Source: Clostridiaceae bacterium (GTDB taxonomy: Bacteria; Bacillota; Clostridia; Saccharofermentanales; Saccharofermentanaceae). From it: a stretch of 64,000 bases of DNA. Where the stretch lies: the NCBI GenBank assembly GCA_012729635.1, contig JAAYCT010000009.1:62001-126000 (forward strand), given 5' to 3'. Positions 25,541 through 33,684 of this stretch are shown here, piece by piece. The position numbers and the translations under genes were made by a program. Every line of letters starts with the position of its first letter. The stretch's first letter is position 1. Under the pieces are notes generated by a model, which worked only from the letters and a program-made list of their open reading frames with translations, had not been told where the DNA came from and did no database searches.

Positions 25541-28027
25541 TCAGCGGTATGTTACTTGATACTTGATTTTGAAACTCGCTACGTCCTCTCCGGCGGTGCT
25601 TGCTGAAATATCCGCAAGGATGGACTCGCCCTTTTTGATTTTATCCATTGAAATGGGTGTTCCGATAAATACGTTTTTCGCTCCCTCTTTTTTTACGAAA
25701 ACAAAGCAGCTACTCTCAACTTTTTCGATGGTTGAAGATGTTGTATAGGAGATCGTTATCTTTTCAATCGAATCATACAGGGAGGATTCTTGGGTTCCCG
25801 TATTTCTGAACTTCAAATCAAAATATGCGACAGGACCGGTCCTTGAACCGTTCAGAATTTCATAATCGAAACGCGTCGCAACTCCAGGGGTAGGCGACGG
25901 AACCGGGGTAGGACTGGGTGAGGGAGTAGGGGTCGGACTGGGCGTCGGTGATGGGGTAGGTGTAGCAGTCGGGGCAACGGTCGGGGTCGGAATCACGGAA
26001 GACGAAGTGTCCGTATCCGTCGGTTCACTGATTGTTTCCGAGGATGCATCGGTTATGGGCGGCTCAAAAGATGATACGGCGGATTGATTTCCGGTGTTGC
26101 CGAAAAGATCGGAAAACACAACACCTAAATGAAACTGATTCCAGAGCCAGTAAAATAGGATGGATAAAACGATTAAAACAAGGATAATAATTAAAGGCAG
26201 ATACTCCGCCGCTTTTTTTCGGGACATGCGATATTGCTGTTTTTGCGGAGAAGTCGTACCCATTTGTTGAGCGGCTGTATACTTTGACCCCGGACGATCC
26301 AGATTGGTCAGCGGCTGAACCCCTTTAACCGGAGCAATTTTTGGGGGCTTTTCGTTCTTGCTGTCCGAATACTGACGGCCGGGACGCTCCTTGATTTCGA
26401 CGCGCTGACGGGGAGGCGGAGTGGATTCGGATTTGGGTTTTTCCGGGGATGCATTTTTTGAAAACACATTAATGCCGTCATCTCTTAATACGGAAGCAAC
26501 AGAATCATCTCTGGTTTTTAGTCCTTCCGATCGTTCGGGTGCGGCGGCTTTTCCGGATTCGGGCACCCTTGATTCACGAAGCGTATCTATAACGGGTGCT
26601 TCGTCAGATGGGTTATCCGAATCATCGAAATCATCAAAGAATTTTTTCCCGGAATTACCTCTCGAAAGCGAGGGTCTTTCTTCGGGTATTTCTGTCGGAT
26701 TGGATTCCGGTTCCGGATCAATCTTGAAAATCGGCTCCGGGTTCGGCTCGGCTTCAAGAATCGGTTCCGGATCCGCAACGGGCTCATGTTCGGATAATGG
26801 AGCATTTTCTTCTTCGGGAACCGATTCCGTCTCGACATCCGTTATCGGCTCCGATACGAGATCCATATCGGAATCGGGTTCGAAGGAAGGAATGTTTTCT
26901 GTTTCGGGCACCGATTCCGGTTCGACATCCGTTATCGGCTCCGATACGAGATCCATATCGGAATCGGGTTCGAAGGAAGGAATGTTTTCTGTTTCGGGCA
27001 CCGATTCCGGTTCGACATCCGTTATCGGCTCCGACACGAGATCCATAACGGGATCGGGTTCGAAGGAAGGAACGTTTTCTGTTTCGGGCACCGATTCCGG
27101 TTCGACATCCGTTATCGGCTCCGACACGAGATCCATAACGGGATCGGTCTCCGGGTTAACATCGGATCCAACCGTGGTTTCTTGACCGAGTTCGGATTCC
27201 TCGGAAGGAATGAATTCGATCCCCTGCTCCAAATCCGTAAAATTATCCCGAATTTCTCCAACGGTTATGTTGTCAACAGATTGACTGCTTGAATCTGGAG
27301 TTTTTGATTCATCTTTTTCATGCGAAACATCATCAAAAACCTCCGGAATATCATAAGAACCACCGGATTGTGGTTGTATGGGCTTAAACAAAGGGACATT
27401 CAGGTCTTCAAGCTCAATATCAAAAGGATCGTCCGAAATCTGCGCAAATTCATCGACTGAAATGGGGTCGTTATCCGAACGGGAAGAAGTGTTTATTTCG
27501 TCCGGTACGGAAGAATCAACAAATTCCCGGGTAAGCTCCGCTTCCCCATGATTCTCTTGGTTATCAAAGTCGTCATCGGGTAAGGTATCGTCTTGATTAT
27601 GTTTCGTATCATTTGAAATATCGTCGGAAGATGATGTTCGGGTCGCCCGATCCCTTAATGCTTCGGATACTGTTTTAGCGGAATCGCTTGCTTTGAAGGA
27701 GAGAAAAATCGGGAACGATGCGTCAGCGATATCATGAAGCTCATCCTCGTCCTTCGTATACATTACCGGCGAGTATTCCGGATCAATCGAATCGGGAGAA
27801 GCATCCTCATTTGCGGGCGCAACGTTTTCCGAATCATTCTCGGATTCGTCCTTTGAAAAGAGAACGGTCTCTTTTTCATCGTCACTGGAAGCCATGGACT
27901 TATAATAAGTTCCGAAAACGGAAGACGAGTCATCCTGCGGATCGTTTTCCGTGTCTTCCGGCTGATAATGGATTAATCTTTCGGGAATTCGTGACTCATC
28001 TTCACCGGGCTGTTTCCCTCTTAACAT
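25541..28027 (-). CDS. Large repeat-containing single-pass membrane protein
   Basis: Function not recognised. Start ATG 28027 with GGAGGTG at the proper distance (the in-frame GTG at 28036 overlaps the Shine-Dalgarno). Of 828 residues, about 600 N-terminal ones are Asp/Glu/Ser/Pro-rich and disordered, containing four 30-residue repeats (E-P-I-T-D-V-E-P-E-S-V-P type). Then come a basic segment, one transmembrane helix (LPLIIILVLIVLSILFYWLW), a Thr/Pro/Ser spacer of TPTPSP type and a C-terminal beta-rich domain of about 115 residues (FDYEILNGSRTGPVAYFDL). The topology implies an acidic cytoplasmic arm and a surface domain on a Pro-rich stalk. Gene expression probably starts in the gap upstream of tRNA-Leu. 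Confidence 0.75.
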   Translation of the reverse strand: MLRGKQPGEDESRIPERLIHYQPEDTENDPQDDSSSVFGTYYKSMASSDDEKETVLFSKDESENDSENVAPANEDASPDSIDPEYSPVMYTKDEDELHDIADASFPIFLSFKASDSAKTVSEALRDRATRTSSSDDISNDTKHNQDDTLPDDDFDNQENHGEAELTREFVDSSVPDEINTSSRSDNDPISVDEFAQISDDPFDIELEDLNVPLFKPIQPQSGGSYDIPEVFDDVSHEKDESKTPDSSSQSVDNITVGEIRDNFTDLEQGIEFIPSEESELGQETTVGSDVNPETDPVMDLVSEPITDVEPESVPETENVPSFEPDPVMDLVSEPITDVEPESVPETENIPSFEPDSDMDLVSEPITDVEPESVPETENIPSFEPDSDMDLVSEPITDVETESVPEEENAPLSEHEPVADPEPILEAEPNPEPIFKIDPEPESNPTEIPEERPSLSRGNSGKKFFDDFDDSDNPSDEAPVIDTLRESRVPESGKAAAPERSEGLKTRDDSVASVLRDDGINVFSKNASPEKPKSESTPPPRQRVEIKERPGRQYSDSKNEKPPKIAPVKGVQPLTNLDRPGSKYTAAQQMGTTSPQKQQYRMSRKKAAEYLPLIIILVLIVLSILFYWLWNQFHLGVVFSDLFGNTGNQSAVSSFEPPITDASSETISEPTDTDTSSSVIPTPTVAPTATPTPSPTPSPTPTPSPSPTPVPSPTPGVATRFDYEILNGSRTGPVAYFDLKFRNTGTQESSLYDSIEKITISYTTSSTIEKVESSCFVFVKKEGAKNVFIGTPISMDKIKKGESILADISASTAGEDVASFKIKYQVTYR
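26821..27146 (-). repeat. 90-bp tandem repeat inside the stalk-protein gene
   Basis: Units begin at 26821, 26911, 27001 and 27091; the fourth is partial. Units are exactly 90 bases (30 codons) and differ at only a few positions, so the reading frame is always kept. Degraded copies are visible around 26700-26820. Confidence 0.9.
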
Positions 28028-28153
28028 GATCAACACCTCCGAGACATTACCGAATTATAGAAATACAATATCACAAAACGACGTTTCTACCAACGATAAC
28101 GCAAATTGAATGATTATCTTTCTGCACGGATAATGATAAAGTCAATTTATGGT

Positions 28154-28182
28154 TTGACACGAATGCCCTTCAATGCTACAAT
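28154..28182 (+). promoter_or_regulatory. Strong sigma-A promoter of the tRNA operon
   Basis: Perfect TTGACA at 28154-28159 and TACAAT at 28177-28182, spaced by 17 bases, 25 bases upstream of tRNA-Leu. Confidence 0.85.
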
Positions 28183-28206
28183 TGCTTCGCACTAGACAAA
28201 AGAGAC

Positions 28207-28293
28207 GCTCGTGTGGCGGAATCGGCAGACGCAACGGACTTAAAATCCGTCGGGATAGAACCCGTACCGGTTCAAGTCCGGTCACGAGCACCA
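28207..28293 (+). tRNA. tRNA-Leu (anticodon TAA)
   Basis: Acceptor arms GCTCGTG and CACGAGC pair perfectly; discriminator A and encoded CCA at 28290-28293. The anticodon stem ACGGA/TCCGT encloses loop CTTAAAA with anticodon TAA. A long variable arm and the T-loop sequence GTTCAAGTCC fit a class II leucine tRNA. Confidence 0.95.
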
Positions 28294-28318
28294 ACTTTCG
28301 TTTTTTTGCACAAAATAC

Positions 28319-28395
28319 CGCGGAGTGGAGCAGTTGGTAGCTTGTCGGGCTCATAACCCGAAGGTCGCGAGGTTCGAGTCCCGCCTCCGCAACCA
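28319..28395 (+). tRNA. Initiator tRNA-fMet (anticodon CAT)
   Basis: CGCGGAG and CTCCGCA leave the first pair unpaired (C1 against A72), the hallmark of initiator tRNA. The anticodon stem has three consecutive G:C pairs (GGG/CCC) around CTCATAA with anticodon CAT, and the D-stem has an A11:T24 pair. CCA is encoded. 26 bases after tRNA-Leu, clearly the same transcript. Confidence 0.95.
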
Positions 28396-28396
28396 A

Positions 28397-28540
28397 GGGG
28401 CTGTCTCAAAAGACTTGTAACAAAGTCAAATGAGGCAGCTTTTTCTGTCTACACAGAATTGACGGACCGCCCTTTCGCGCCGGTGCGAAAAGTCCTACTA
28501 AACCCGCCGGCGCATGGGTATTCTTCGTTTTGAGACAGTC
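28397..28540. repeat. MITE-like intergenic repeat with terminal inverted repeats
   Basis: CTGTCTCAAAA (28401-28411) and its exact complement TTTTGAGACAG (28528-28538) bound about 140 bases that contain a second dyad, GCGCCGG (28477-28483) and CCGGCGC (28507-28513). No coding frame and no transposase inside. The shape is that of a small non-autonomous element or insertion-sequence relic. Between 28545 and 28642 nothing further is seen. Confidence 0.6.
28399..28444 (+). terminator. Terminator of the tRNA operon
   Basis: GCTGTCTC (28400-28407) pairs with GAGGCAGC (28432-28439, one G:U pair) and is followed by TTTTT at 28440-28444. An inner GACTT/AAGTC dyad lies in the loop. The left arm is also the left inverted repeat of the MITE-like element. 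Confidence 0.7.
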
Positions 28541-28642
28541 TCTTCTTCTTGTCTTAGAAAAATTATCCATAATCACTCTGCATAAGTTTTCCGTATGAAA
28601 TGGGTTCATTTTTGTTCAAACGCGAGTTTGTCATGTTCTTTA

Positions 28643-28671
28643 TTGAATTATTGATCATTTCGCGTTATTAT
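28643..28671 (+). promoter_or_regulatory. Candidate promoter of the Asp/Glu-tract lipoprotein
   Basis: TTGAAT at 28643-28648 and TATTAT at 28666-28671, spacer 17, 64 bases upstream of the lipoprotein start. Confidence 0.5.
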
Positions 28672-28734
28672 CACTACATAAGGTCACGCCGGTGTCTTTG
28701 TGATGTCGTGCGATAAGAGGAGGAGGGTTTCCCT

Positions 28735-29364
28735 ATGAAAAAGCTGTTGAAGATTCTTATTGCTTTGTTGATTGCGCTGTCCATGGCGTTTTCTGTTTGT
28801 GCTTGCGATTTTGATTTCCTGGGTGGTCGCGATAATGAACGGGATGAAGATGACGAAGACGAAGATGATGAGGACGACGAAGACGACGAGGATGACGAAG
28901 ACGACGAGGACGAGGACGACGACGACGATGAGGACGACGAAGACGACGAGGATGATGAAGACGACGAAGATGACGAAGACGATGAGGATGATGAAGACGA
29001 CGAAGATGATGAGGATGATGAAGATGATGAAGATGATACGGGAATTACTCTTTCCGGTGCAAAAGATTTGGGCTGGCCGGAGCAATTAGTCGGTATCGTT
29101 CCTGATCCCAAGGAAATCGTTACTTGGATATCTTCTGGTGATTTCGGTACTTCTCTTTCCATCGAGGGAATGACCGAGGATGAAGCCTACGAGTATGCCG
29201 ATGTTTTGAAGGCCGCCGGATTTTCTAAGGATGCGTATACCGGTACTACGGGAGATAGCTTCACATTTGGAGGCTCTGACGAGAGCTCGGCCTATGTTTC
29301 TCTTTCCTGGTATGACGACGGAACGGCTTATATCGCCTATTATGTACCTTACGATCAGGAATAA
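28735..29364 (+). CDS. Lipoprotein with a 65-residue Asp/Glu tract
   Basis: Signal peptide of residues 1-23 (MKKLLKILIALL...) with lipobox VCAC and lipidated Cys24. After about 12 residues comes a run of Asp and Glu only, residues 37-101 (period-three DED/EDD pattern). The C-terminal 105 residues form a compact unassigned domain with D-x-F-x-x-S-L-S-I, AGFSKDAYTG and YVSLSWYDDGTAYIAYY, a pattern of small beta-alpha domains seen in Firmicutes lipoproteins. Function unknown; the tract probably acts as an extended polyanionic spacer or divalent-cation binder on the outer membrane surface (inference). AGGAGGG precedes the ATG. A perfect 12-bp terminator follows. Confidence 0.85.
   Translation: MKKLLKILIALLIALSMAFSVCACDFDFLGGRDNERDEDDEDEDDEDDEDDEDDEDDEDEDDDDDEDDEDDEDDEDDEDDEDDEDDEDDEDDEDDEDDEDDTGITLSGAKDLGWPEQLVGIVPDPKEIVTWISSGDFGTSLSIEGMTEDEAYEYADVLKAAGFSKDAYTGTTGDSFTFGGSDESSAYVSLSWYDDGTAYIAYYVPYDQE
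28843..29037 (+). repeat. Codon-level microsatellite (GAN)65
   Basis: 65 consecutive GAN codons encoding only Asp and Glu. Because all units are whole codons, length changes by slippage would keep the frame. It also makes spurious Met/Thr/Lys and poly-Ser frames in the other phases and strand. Confidence 0.95.
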
Positions 29365-29392
29365 TGTTGCGCGTTTATTGACCCGCTAGGAT

Positions 29393-29427
29393 CGGGAGTG
29401 TCGGGTTCCGACACTCCCGTTATATTT
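29393..29427 (+). terminator. Rho-independent terminator after the lipoprotein
   Basis: CGGGAGTGTCGG (29393-29404) and CCGACACTCCCG (29408-29419) form a perfect 12-bp stem with a three-base loop, followed by TTATATTT. Confidence 0.85.
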
Positions 29428-29438
29428 CAGGATGCGAT

Positions 29439-30323
29439 ATGACGGATAGAGAAAAGAAAGCGAATGAAAGAAACAGAAAAGGGAAGCGAGCCGCAGCAAT
29501 CGGGATTGTGGCAAATGCTTTGATGTTTGCCGCGAAATTGGCGGTAGGTGTCGTTTCTTCTAGTGGCGCTGTGCTTGCGGATTCCGTAAACAGTTTATCG
29601 GACTCGTTAACCGGAATCGTGAATTTCTTTGGGTTTTATTTGTCGGACAAGCCGGCGGACAGAGATCATCCTTTCGGGCACGGGCGGATTGAATACATTA
29701 GCTCTTTGCTTATTTCGTGTGTGATTATTTTGGCCGGATACGAATTTCTGGTACGCTCGATCAAGGGAATTCTCCGGCCCGTATCGATTGTATTTGAGCC
29801 TTTCATGGCTTTTGTTTTGTCGGTTACGATTCTTATGAAGATTGGGATGTTCATATACTATCGGAGGGTTTCAAAACGAATCAAATCCGAGTCCATTCGG
29901 GGGGCATCGTTGGATAGTATTTCCGATGTCGCGATTACTTCCGTCGCTCTTGCCGGATTGATCGTGTCTTCGAAAACCGATTGGATGATTGACAGTTATA
30001 TCGGAGTGGTTGTGTCACTTGTCGTTATGATTTCCGGGTTTTCCTCCGCAAAATCCTCCGTTTCATATATCATCGGAAAAGAAGCGGATCCGGAAATTGT
30101 TAGAAGTTTGACCGAAGTGATCACAAAACATGTGAAAATTGAGGGGGTACATGACGTTGCGGTTCATGATTACGGGCCCGGAAGACAGGTAGCTTCCGCT
30201 CATGTTGAGATATCCTCCGATATGTCCCTCAAGGAGGCTCATCAAGTCGTCAGTGACATTGAAGAACGAGTCTTTTGTGATTTGAATATTCCGATTACAA
30301 TTCACGTTGATCTACGTTCATAA
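29439..30323 (+). CDS. Cation diffusion facilitator metal transporter
   Basis: Exports divalent metal ions by proton antiport. 294 residues: six membrane helices in the first 205, then the cytoplasmic dimerisation domain (GVHDVAVHDYGPG; PITIHVDL). Metal-site pattern: N-x-x-x-D in helix 2 (ADSVNSLSD), the HPFGHGRIEY loop, and D-x-x-x-D in helix 5 (LDSISD). Lack of His in both membrane motifs disfavours the zinc type and points to manganese or iron-like specificity (inference from known CDF subgroups). AGGA is 7 bases before the ATG. It starts right after a strong terminator, so it needs its own promoter, not clearly seen. Confidence 0.9.
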   Translation: MTDREKKANERNRKGKRAAAIGIVANALMFAAKLAVGVVSSSGAVLADSVNSLSDSLTGIVNFFGFYLSDKPADRDHPFGHGRIEYISSLLISCVIILAGYEFLVRSIKGILRPVSIVFEPFMAFVLSVTILMKIGMFIYYRRVSKRIKSESIRGASLDSISDVAITSVALAGLIVSSKTDWMIDSYIGVVVSLVVMISGFSSAKSSVSYIIGKEADPEIVRSLTEVITKHVKIEGVHDVAVHDYGPGRQVASAHVEISSDMSLKEAHQVVSDIEERVFCDLNIPITIHVDLRS

Positions 30324-30385
30324 AACTGCGAATGTGTATGTTCTGTCCCGGTCGATAATTAAAAAATTTCGTGTAAATACATAGA

Positions 30386-32917
30386 ATGAAGAGGATTTCG
30401 TTTTTGAACGGTCGGAAAGAAAATATATACAAAAGGTTATCGGTTATTGTAGAGTCGATCAAAAAAGCAGATTCGTTTTTAGAAAAAAACAAAATCTACG
30501 CAATCCTTTGTATTGCAATTATTTGCGTTGTTTCGGTATTACTCTGGAACAGTTTTTATCAAACGAAAACATTTTCTAATTATGCGAACAGTGTGTCCTC
30601 GAGTATTCATATGGTTGAGGGGCAGAGTGTGCGTTTTTCTTTTGACGCGCAGAGGAGCCGTCTGTCATCAATAATCCTTGAAAAGGATGCGTCAAAATCC
30701 AGATTAAATGAAACGGATACTATTGATTTTACCATATATGATTCAGCAGGAAATCAAGTCGCTTGGAAAGAAGTTTTTTTGTATCATCCGCACAGAAATT
30801 ATATATCCGTGATGCTTACCGGAATGGCGTTGACCCGCGGAGAGCGGTACACTGCTGAAATGACTGTTTCCAATCTGACGGCGACATCGGTTTTATATAT
30901 GAAAATGCATTCGGTAAGTGTGTTTGAAACGGAACTGAACGAATCGGTTACTTTTGATACTCCCTTAGGGTTCAGATATGTACCCAATGTTTCTTATAAT
31001 TACAGTGTTCTGTCTATGTTGAGCATGGCGGTTCATGTTTCATTTTTTGTACTGTCTGCCGCCGTCCTTTTCTTCGATCGTATTCGGAAAACAGTCCTGT
31101 TTTGTGACGCGTATCGATCCACCATCATAATTCTTTTTCTTTATGTTTTCACGGAAATGTTGAATGTTGCCCGAGATGACGCTCTTCAGTTCCTGTTTCC
31201 GTTCGGGAACAAGACGATTATCCTCATAGCATCCGCCATCGTGATCATTACAATAATTTATCTGGTTTTGTACTTTGTCAGTGCACGAGGGTCTCTGGCT
31301 ATGTTTATAACGGCTTCCCTGGTCATCACACTCGGGTATATCAATCACTCGAAAATTGTTATGCGCGGGGATCCGTTTATGCCTTGGGATATTTATGCAG
31401 CCGGTGTTGCTGCGAAATGCTCATCGCAATATGATTTTCGAATCACCGTTCAATTTGTTGCTTCTTTCTTCATGGTTGCGGCGATCATTCTGATGATCCG
31501 TCTTTCGCACCGATCCAGAATAAAATCGGTGAAAATTCGAATGATCGGACTTATTGCCACCTTGGTGGCAGGGACGGCTTTTTCGTGTGGGTTTCTTTTT
31601 CAATCGGATCTTCACAAGAAACTGGATATATCTTATTCACTTTATCCACCGCTGGAAAGCTATAACGAGAACGGAACCATTTTGTCATTTTTCCTTCATT
31701 TAAACAACATAAAACCCAAGGGTGTCATCGATAATACGCCGGAGCAGGCGGCGGATATCATCCGTAAGTATGATCAAATCAAAGATGATCTCGGTCTGGA
31801 CCGACAAATCTTTACTCAAAAGGAAAAACCGAATGTAATCTGCGTAATGAGCGAGTCATTTGCGGATCTCAGACTGATTCGTGATTTCCGGACTTCCGAG
31901 CCGGTCTTGCCTTTTTATGACTCGATTTTAGATGATACATTACACGGGGAGCTACAGGTGTCCATTTTTGCCGGAGGAACATGCAATACCGAATTTGAGT
32001 TTCTTACCGGATATTCCGTTGCCGGCCTTTTACCCGGATCTTCCGTGTATACCTTTTATATTAAGGAGCCGATGCGGGCGATGCCGACACTATTTAGGGA
32101 AAATGGATACAGAACCCTAGCAATACATCCCTTTGATCCTCAGTGGTGGGATCGTGACCGAGCATATCCAATGCTCGGGTTTGACGAATATATCAGTCAA
32201 GGGGATTTTGAAGAACCCAAAATCGTTCGGAGATTTATCAGCGATGAATCCGCTTTTTATCGCATCATTGAGGAGTACGAGAAGACACCGATCGACACTC
32301 CGTTTTTTACGTTTTGCATTACCATGCAAAACCATGCGGATTACTCTGTTCGATGGGAAAACCAAAAATATGACATAAAAATCGAAAGCTTTTCGGGAAG
32401 CAGTTTTCCGTATGCTGAGAATTATCTTTCCCTGCTCAGGGAATCCGACGACGCTCTTCGAATTTTGATCGAGTACTTTCAATCGGTCGACGAACCGACA
32501 CTCATCGTATTTTTCGGAGATCATTTGGCAACCTTGGATCACGGTTTTTACGACATGTTATTGGATACCAACATTAATCAAATCTCAGCGGAAGAGTCTC
32601 TTCCCTTATATTCTACTCCGTACCTTATATGGTCCAATTATGATTTGCCGACGGGATATATGGGATTGACCAGTCCGAATTTTTTAGGGCAGGCAATCCT
32701 TGATTATGCGGGCATCCGTTCGCCCGCACAACGTTCATGCCTTCGCGTTTTGGGGGAGCATGTATCAGCGATTAGTGCGCTTGCTGTTTTTGATAAAAAT
32801 GGGTATCCATGGCTTAACCGAGAAAATCTGCCGGAGGAAGTTATCGAGATAATCATGGATTATGAGCGTATTCAATACGGAGATATCTTTTTCCCCGAGG
32901 CGGAAGGTATAGAATGA
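30386..32917 (+). CDS. LTA synthase family sulfatase-fold membrane protein
   Basis: Probably transfers a phosphoglycerol-type group onto an extracellular polymer or glycolipid. Of 843 residues: helix near 40-56; a beta-rich extracytoplasmic domain (about 60-210) not present in standard LtaS; further helices about 215-410; then the alkaline-phosphatase superfamily domain from about 480. Active-site features: MSESFAD (metal-binding Glu), catalytic Thr532 in AGGTCNTEFEFLTG, and FFGDHLATLDHG (Asp, His). No clear Shine-Dalgarno precedes ATG 30386, so the start could lie slightly downstream. Length and the inserted N-terminal domain set it apart from classical LtaS of about 650 residues. Confidence 0.85.
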   Translation: MKRISFLNGRKENIYKRLSVIVESIKKADSFLEKNKIYAILCIAIICVVSVLLWNSFYQTKTFSNYANSVSSSIHMVEGQSVRFSFDAQRSRLSSIILEKDASKSRLNETDTIDFTIYDSAGNQVAWKEVFLYHPHRNYISVMLTGMALTRGERYTAEMTVSNLTATSVLYMKMHSVSVFETELNESVTFDTPLGFRYVPNVSYNYSVLSMLSMAVHVSFFVLSAAVLFFDRIRKTVLFCDAYRSTIIILFLYVFTEMLNVARDDALQFLFPFGNKTIILIASAIVIITIIYLVLYFVSARGSLAMFITASLVITLGYINHSKIVMRGDPFMPWDIYAAGVAAKCSSQYDFRITVQFVASFFMVAAIILMIRLSHRSRIKSVKIRMIGLIATLVAGTAFSCGFLFQSDLHKKLDISYSLYPPLESYNENGTILSFFLHLNNIKPKGVIDNTPEQAADIIRKYDQIKDDLGLDRQIFTQKEKPNVICVMSESFADLRLIRDFRTSEPVLPFYDSILDDTLHGELQVSIFAGGTCNTEFEFLTGYSVAGLLPGSSVYTFYIKEPMRAMPTLFRENGYRTLAIHPFDPQWWDRDRAYPMLGFDEYISQGDFEEPKIVRRFISDESAFYRIIEEYEKTPIDTPFFTFCITMQNHADYSVRWENQKYDIKIESFSGSSFPYAENYLSLLRESDDALRILIEYFQSVDEPTLIVFFGDHLATLDHGFYDMLLDTNINQISAEESLPLYSTPYLIWSNYDLPTGYMGLTSPNFLGQAILDYAGIRSPAQRSCLRVLGEHVSAISALAVFDKNGYPWLNRENLPEEVIEIIMDYERIQYGDIFFPEAEGIE

Positions 32918-32952
32918 CGGACAAGCATAAACCGTAAGGTTTTATTTGTCCG
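32918..32952 (+). other. Inverted repeat after the LTA-synthase-like gene
   Basis: CGGACAA (32918-32924) and TTGTCCG (32946-32952) with AACC/GGTT inside; there is no T-run afterwards. It could aid termination or overlap the next promoter, whose TATAAT is at 32964-32969. Confidence 0.45.
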
Positions 32953-32969
32953 CGAAAATAGAGTATAAT
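32941..32969 (+). promoter_or_regulatory. Weak candidate promoter of the sensor/MFS/sigma-like block
   Basis: TTTATT and a perfect TATAAT at 32964-32969 are 17 bases apart, 29 bases before the next start codon. The -35 box is poor, which could mean an activator. Confidence 0.4.
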
Positions 32970-32997
32970 CCAAATCAGACTTTATGAGGGGACTTTC

Positions 32998-33684
32998 ATG
33001 TCACGAGACGAGAATCATTCGGTTCCGGAAGATCATACGCTGAGCTCGGCGGTTCGCGCCCTGATACTCGGCTTTTTTGCGATCGTTTTGGCGGTGGTAT
33101 CGGTTTCGTTTGCCATTCACCACATGCGGGAAGGATTTGAATCCGAATACAGGAAGCAATTCAATCTCCAACTCAAGGCTCTTGCGACCAATGCAATGCT
33201 TGTGATTGACGGGGATGAAATAGAGGCGGATCCGGTTGCCGCCGGTATGAAGTATCCCGCGATCATTAATCTGATGCTTCCGAGCCCTTCCGAAAATTCC
33301 TTTTCACAAATTGATTATGGTATTTTTGCCTGTTACGGACAAGGAACATTGGCAATTCTCCACATCAGCGATGACCAGAATCTGGTCTATATCGAAACGG
33401 CAATCAACAAATGGAACAACAGCAATCCCGAGCCGTATGAGATTGAAACCAAAGAAAAAAATAGCCTCCTAATCCCGATTTTGAACAGTCAGGGAGTGAT
33501 CGTCGGTCTGTTTGAAATAACGGGAAGCCACTCGTCACTACGACAATACGGGGACGTTTTGGAAGGGAAGTTGCTATTGGCTGTTATTGTATCTGCGTTA
33601 TTGGGCTTGCTTTTGTTTTCCGTTCAGTATTTCGTTCCGAAAGTACTGACACTTCTCCGGAAAAGAGAGGTGAACGAGGAATGA
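32998..33684 (+). CDS. Two-helix membrane protein with an extracytoplasmic sensor-like domain
   Basis: Not a recognised family. Of 228 residues: helix about 22-42, a loop domain of about 150 residues outside the membrane, helix about 192-214, short basic tail. The loop has CACHE/PAS-like features: a strand pair around GVIVGLFEI close to the second helix, and the motif KYPAIINLMLP. It shows weak similarity to the N-terminal domain of the next gene product (KPYIVNIYLS; SSGIIEVMMP), so the two may be related by duplication. It overlaps the next gene by 4 bases (ATGA). No enzyme or signalling output domain is present in this protein itself. Confidence 0.6.
   Translation: MSRDENHSVPEDHTLSSAVRALILGFFAIVLAVVSVSFAIHHMREGFESEYRKQFNLQLKALATNAMLVIDGDEIEADPVAAGMKYPAIINLMLPSPSENSFSQIDYGIFACYGQGTLAILHISDDQNLVYIETAINKWNNSNPEPYEIETKEKNSLLIPILNSQGVIVGLFEITGSHSSLRQYGDVLEGKLLLAVIVSALLGLLLFSVQYFVPKVLTLLRKREVNEE

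Noticed and set aside
26821-27146. Possible CRISPR array
   Set aside because: Repeat units are 90 bases back to back without spacers and encode in-frame protein repeats.
26421-27185. Plus-strand frame of 254 residues rich in Gly/Ser
   Set aside because: Antisense to the repeat region of the stalk-protein gene; no promoter, no Shine-Dalgarno, low complexity mirrors the repeats.
28142-28396. 84-residue minus-strand frame over the tRNA genes
   Set aside because: It lies opposite two well-supported tRNAs and their promoter.
28674-29162. Long minus-strand frame with a serine run
   Set aside because: It is the complement of the Asp/Glu codon tract and has no ribosome-binding site; an artefact of the GAN repeat.
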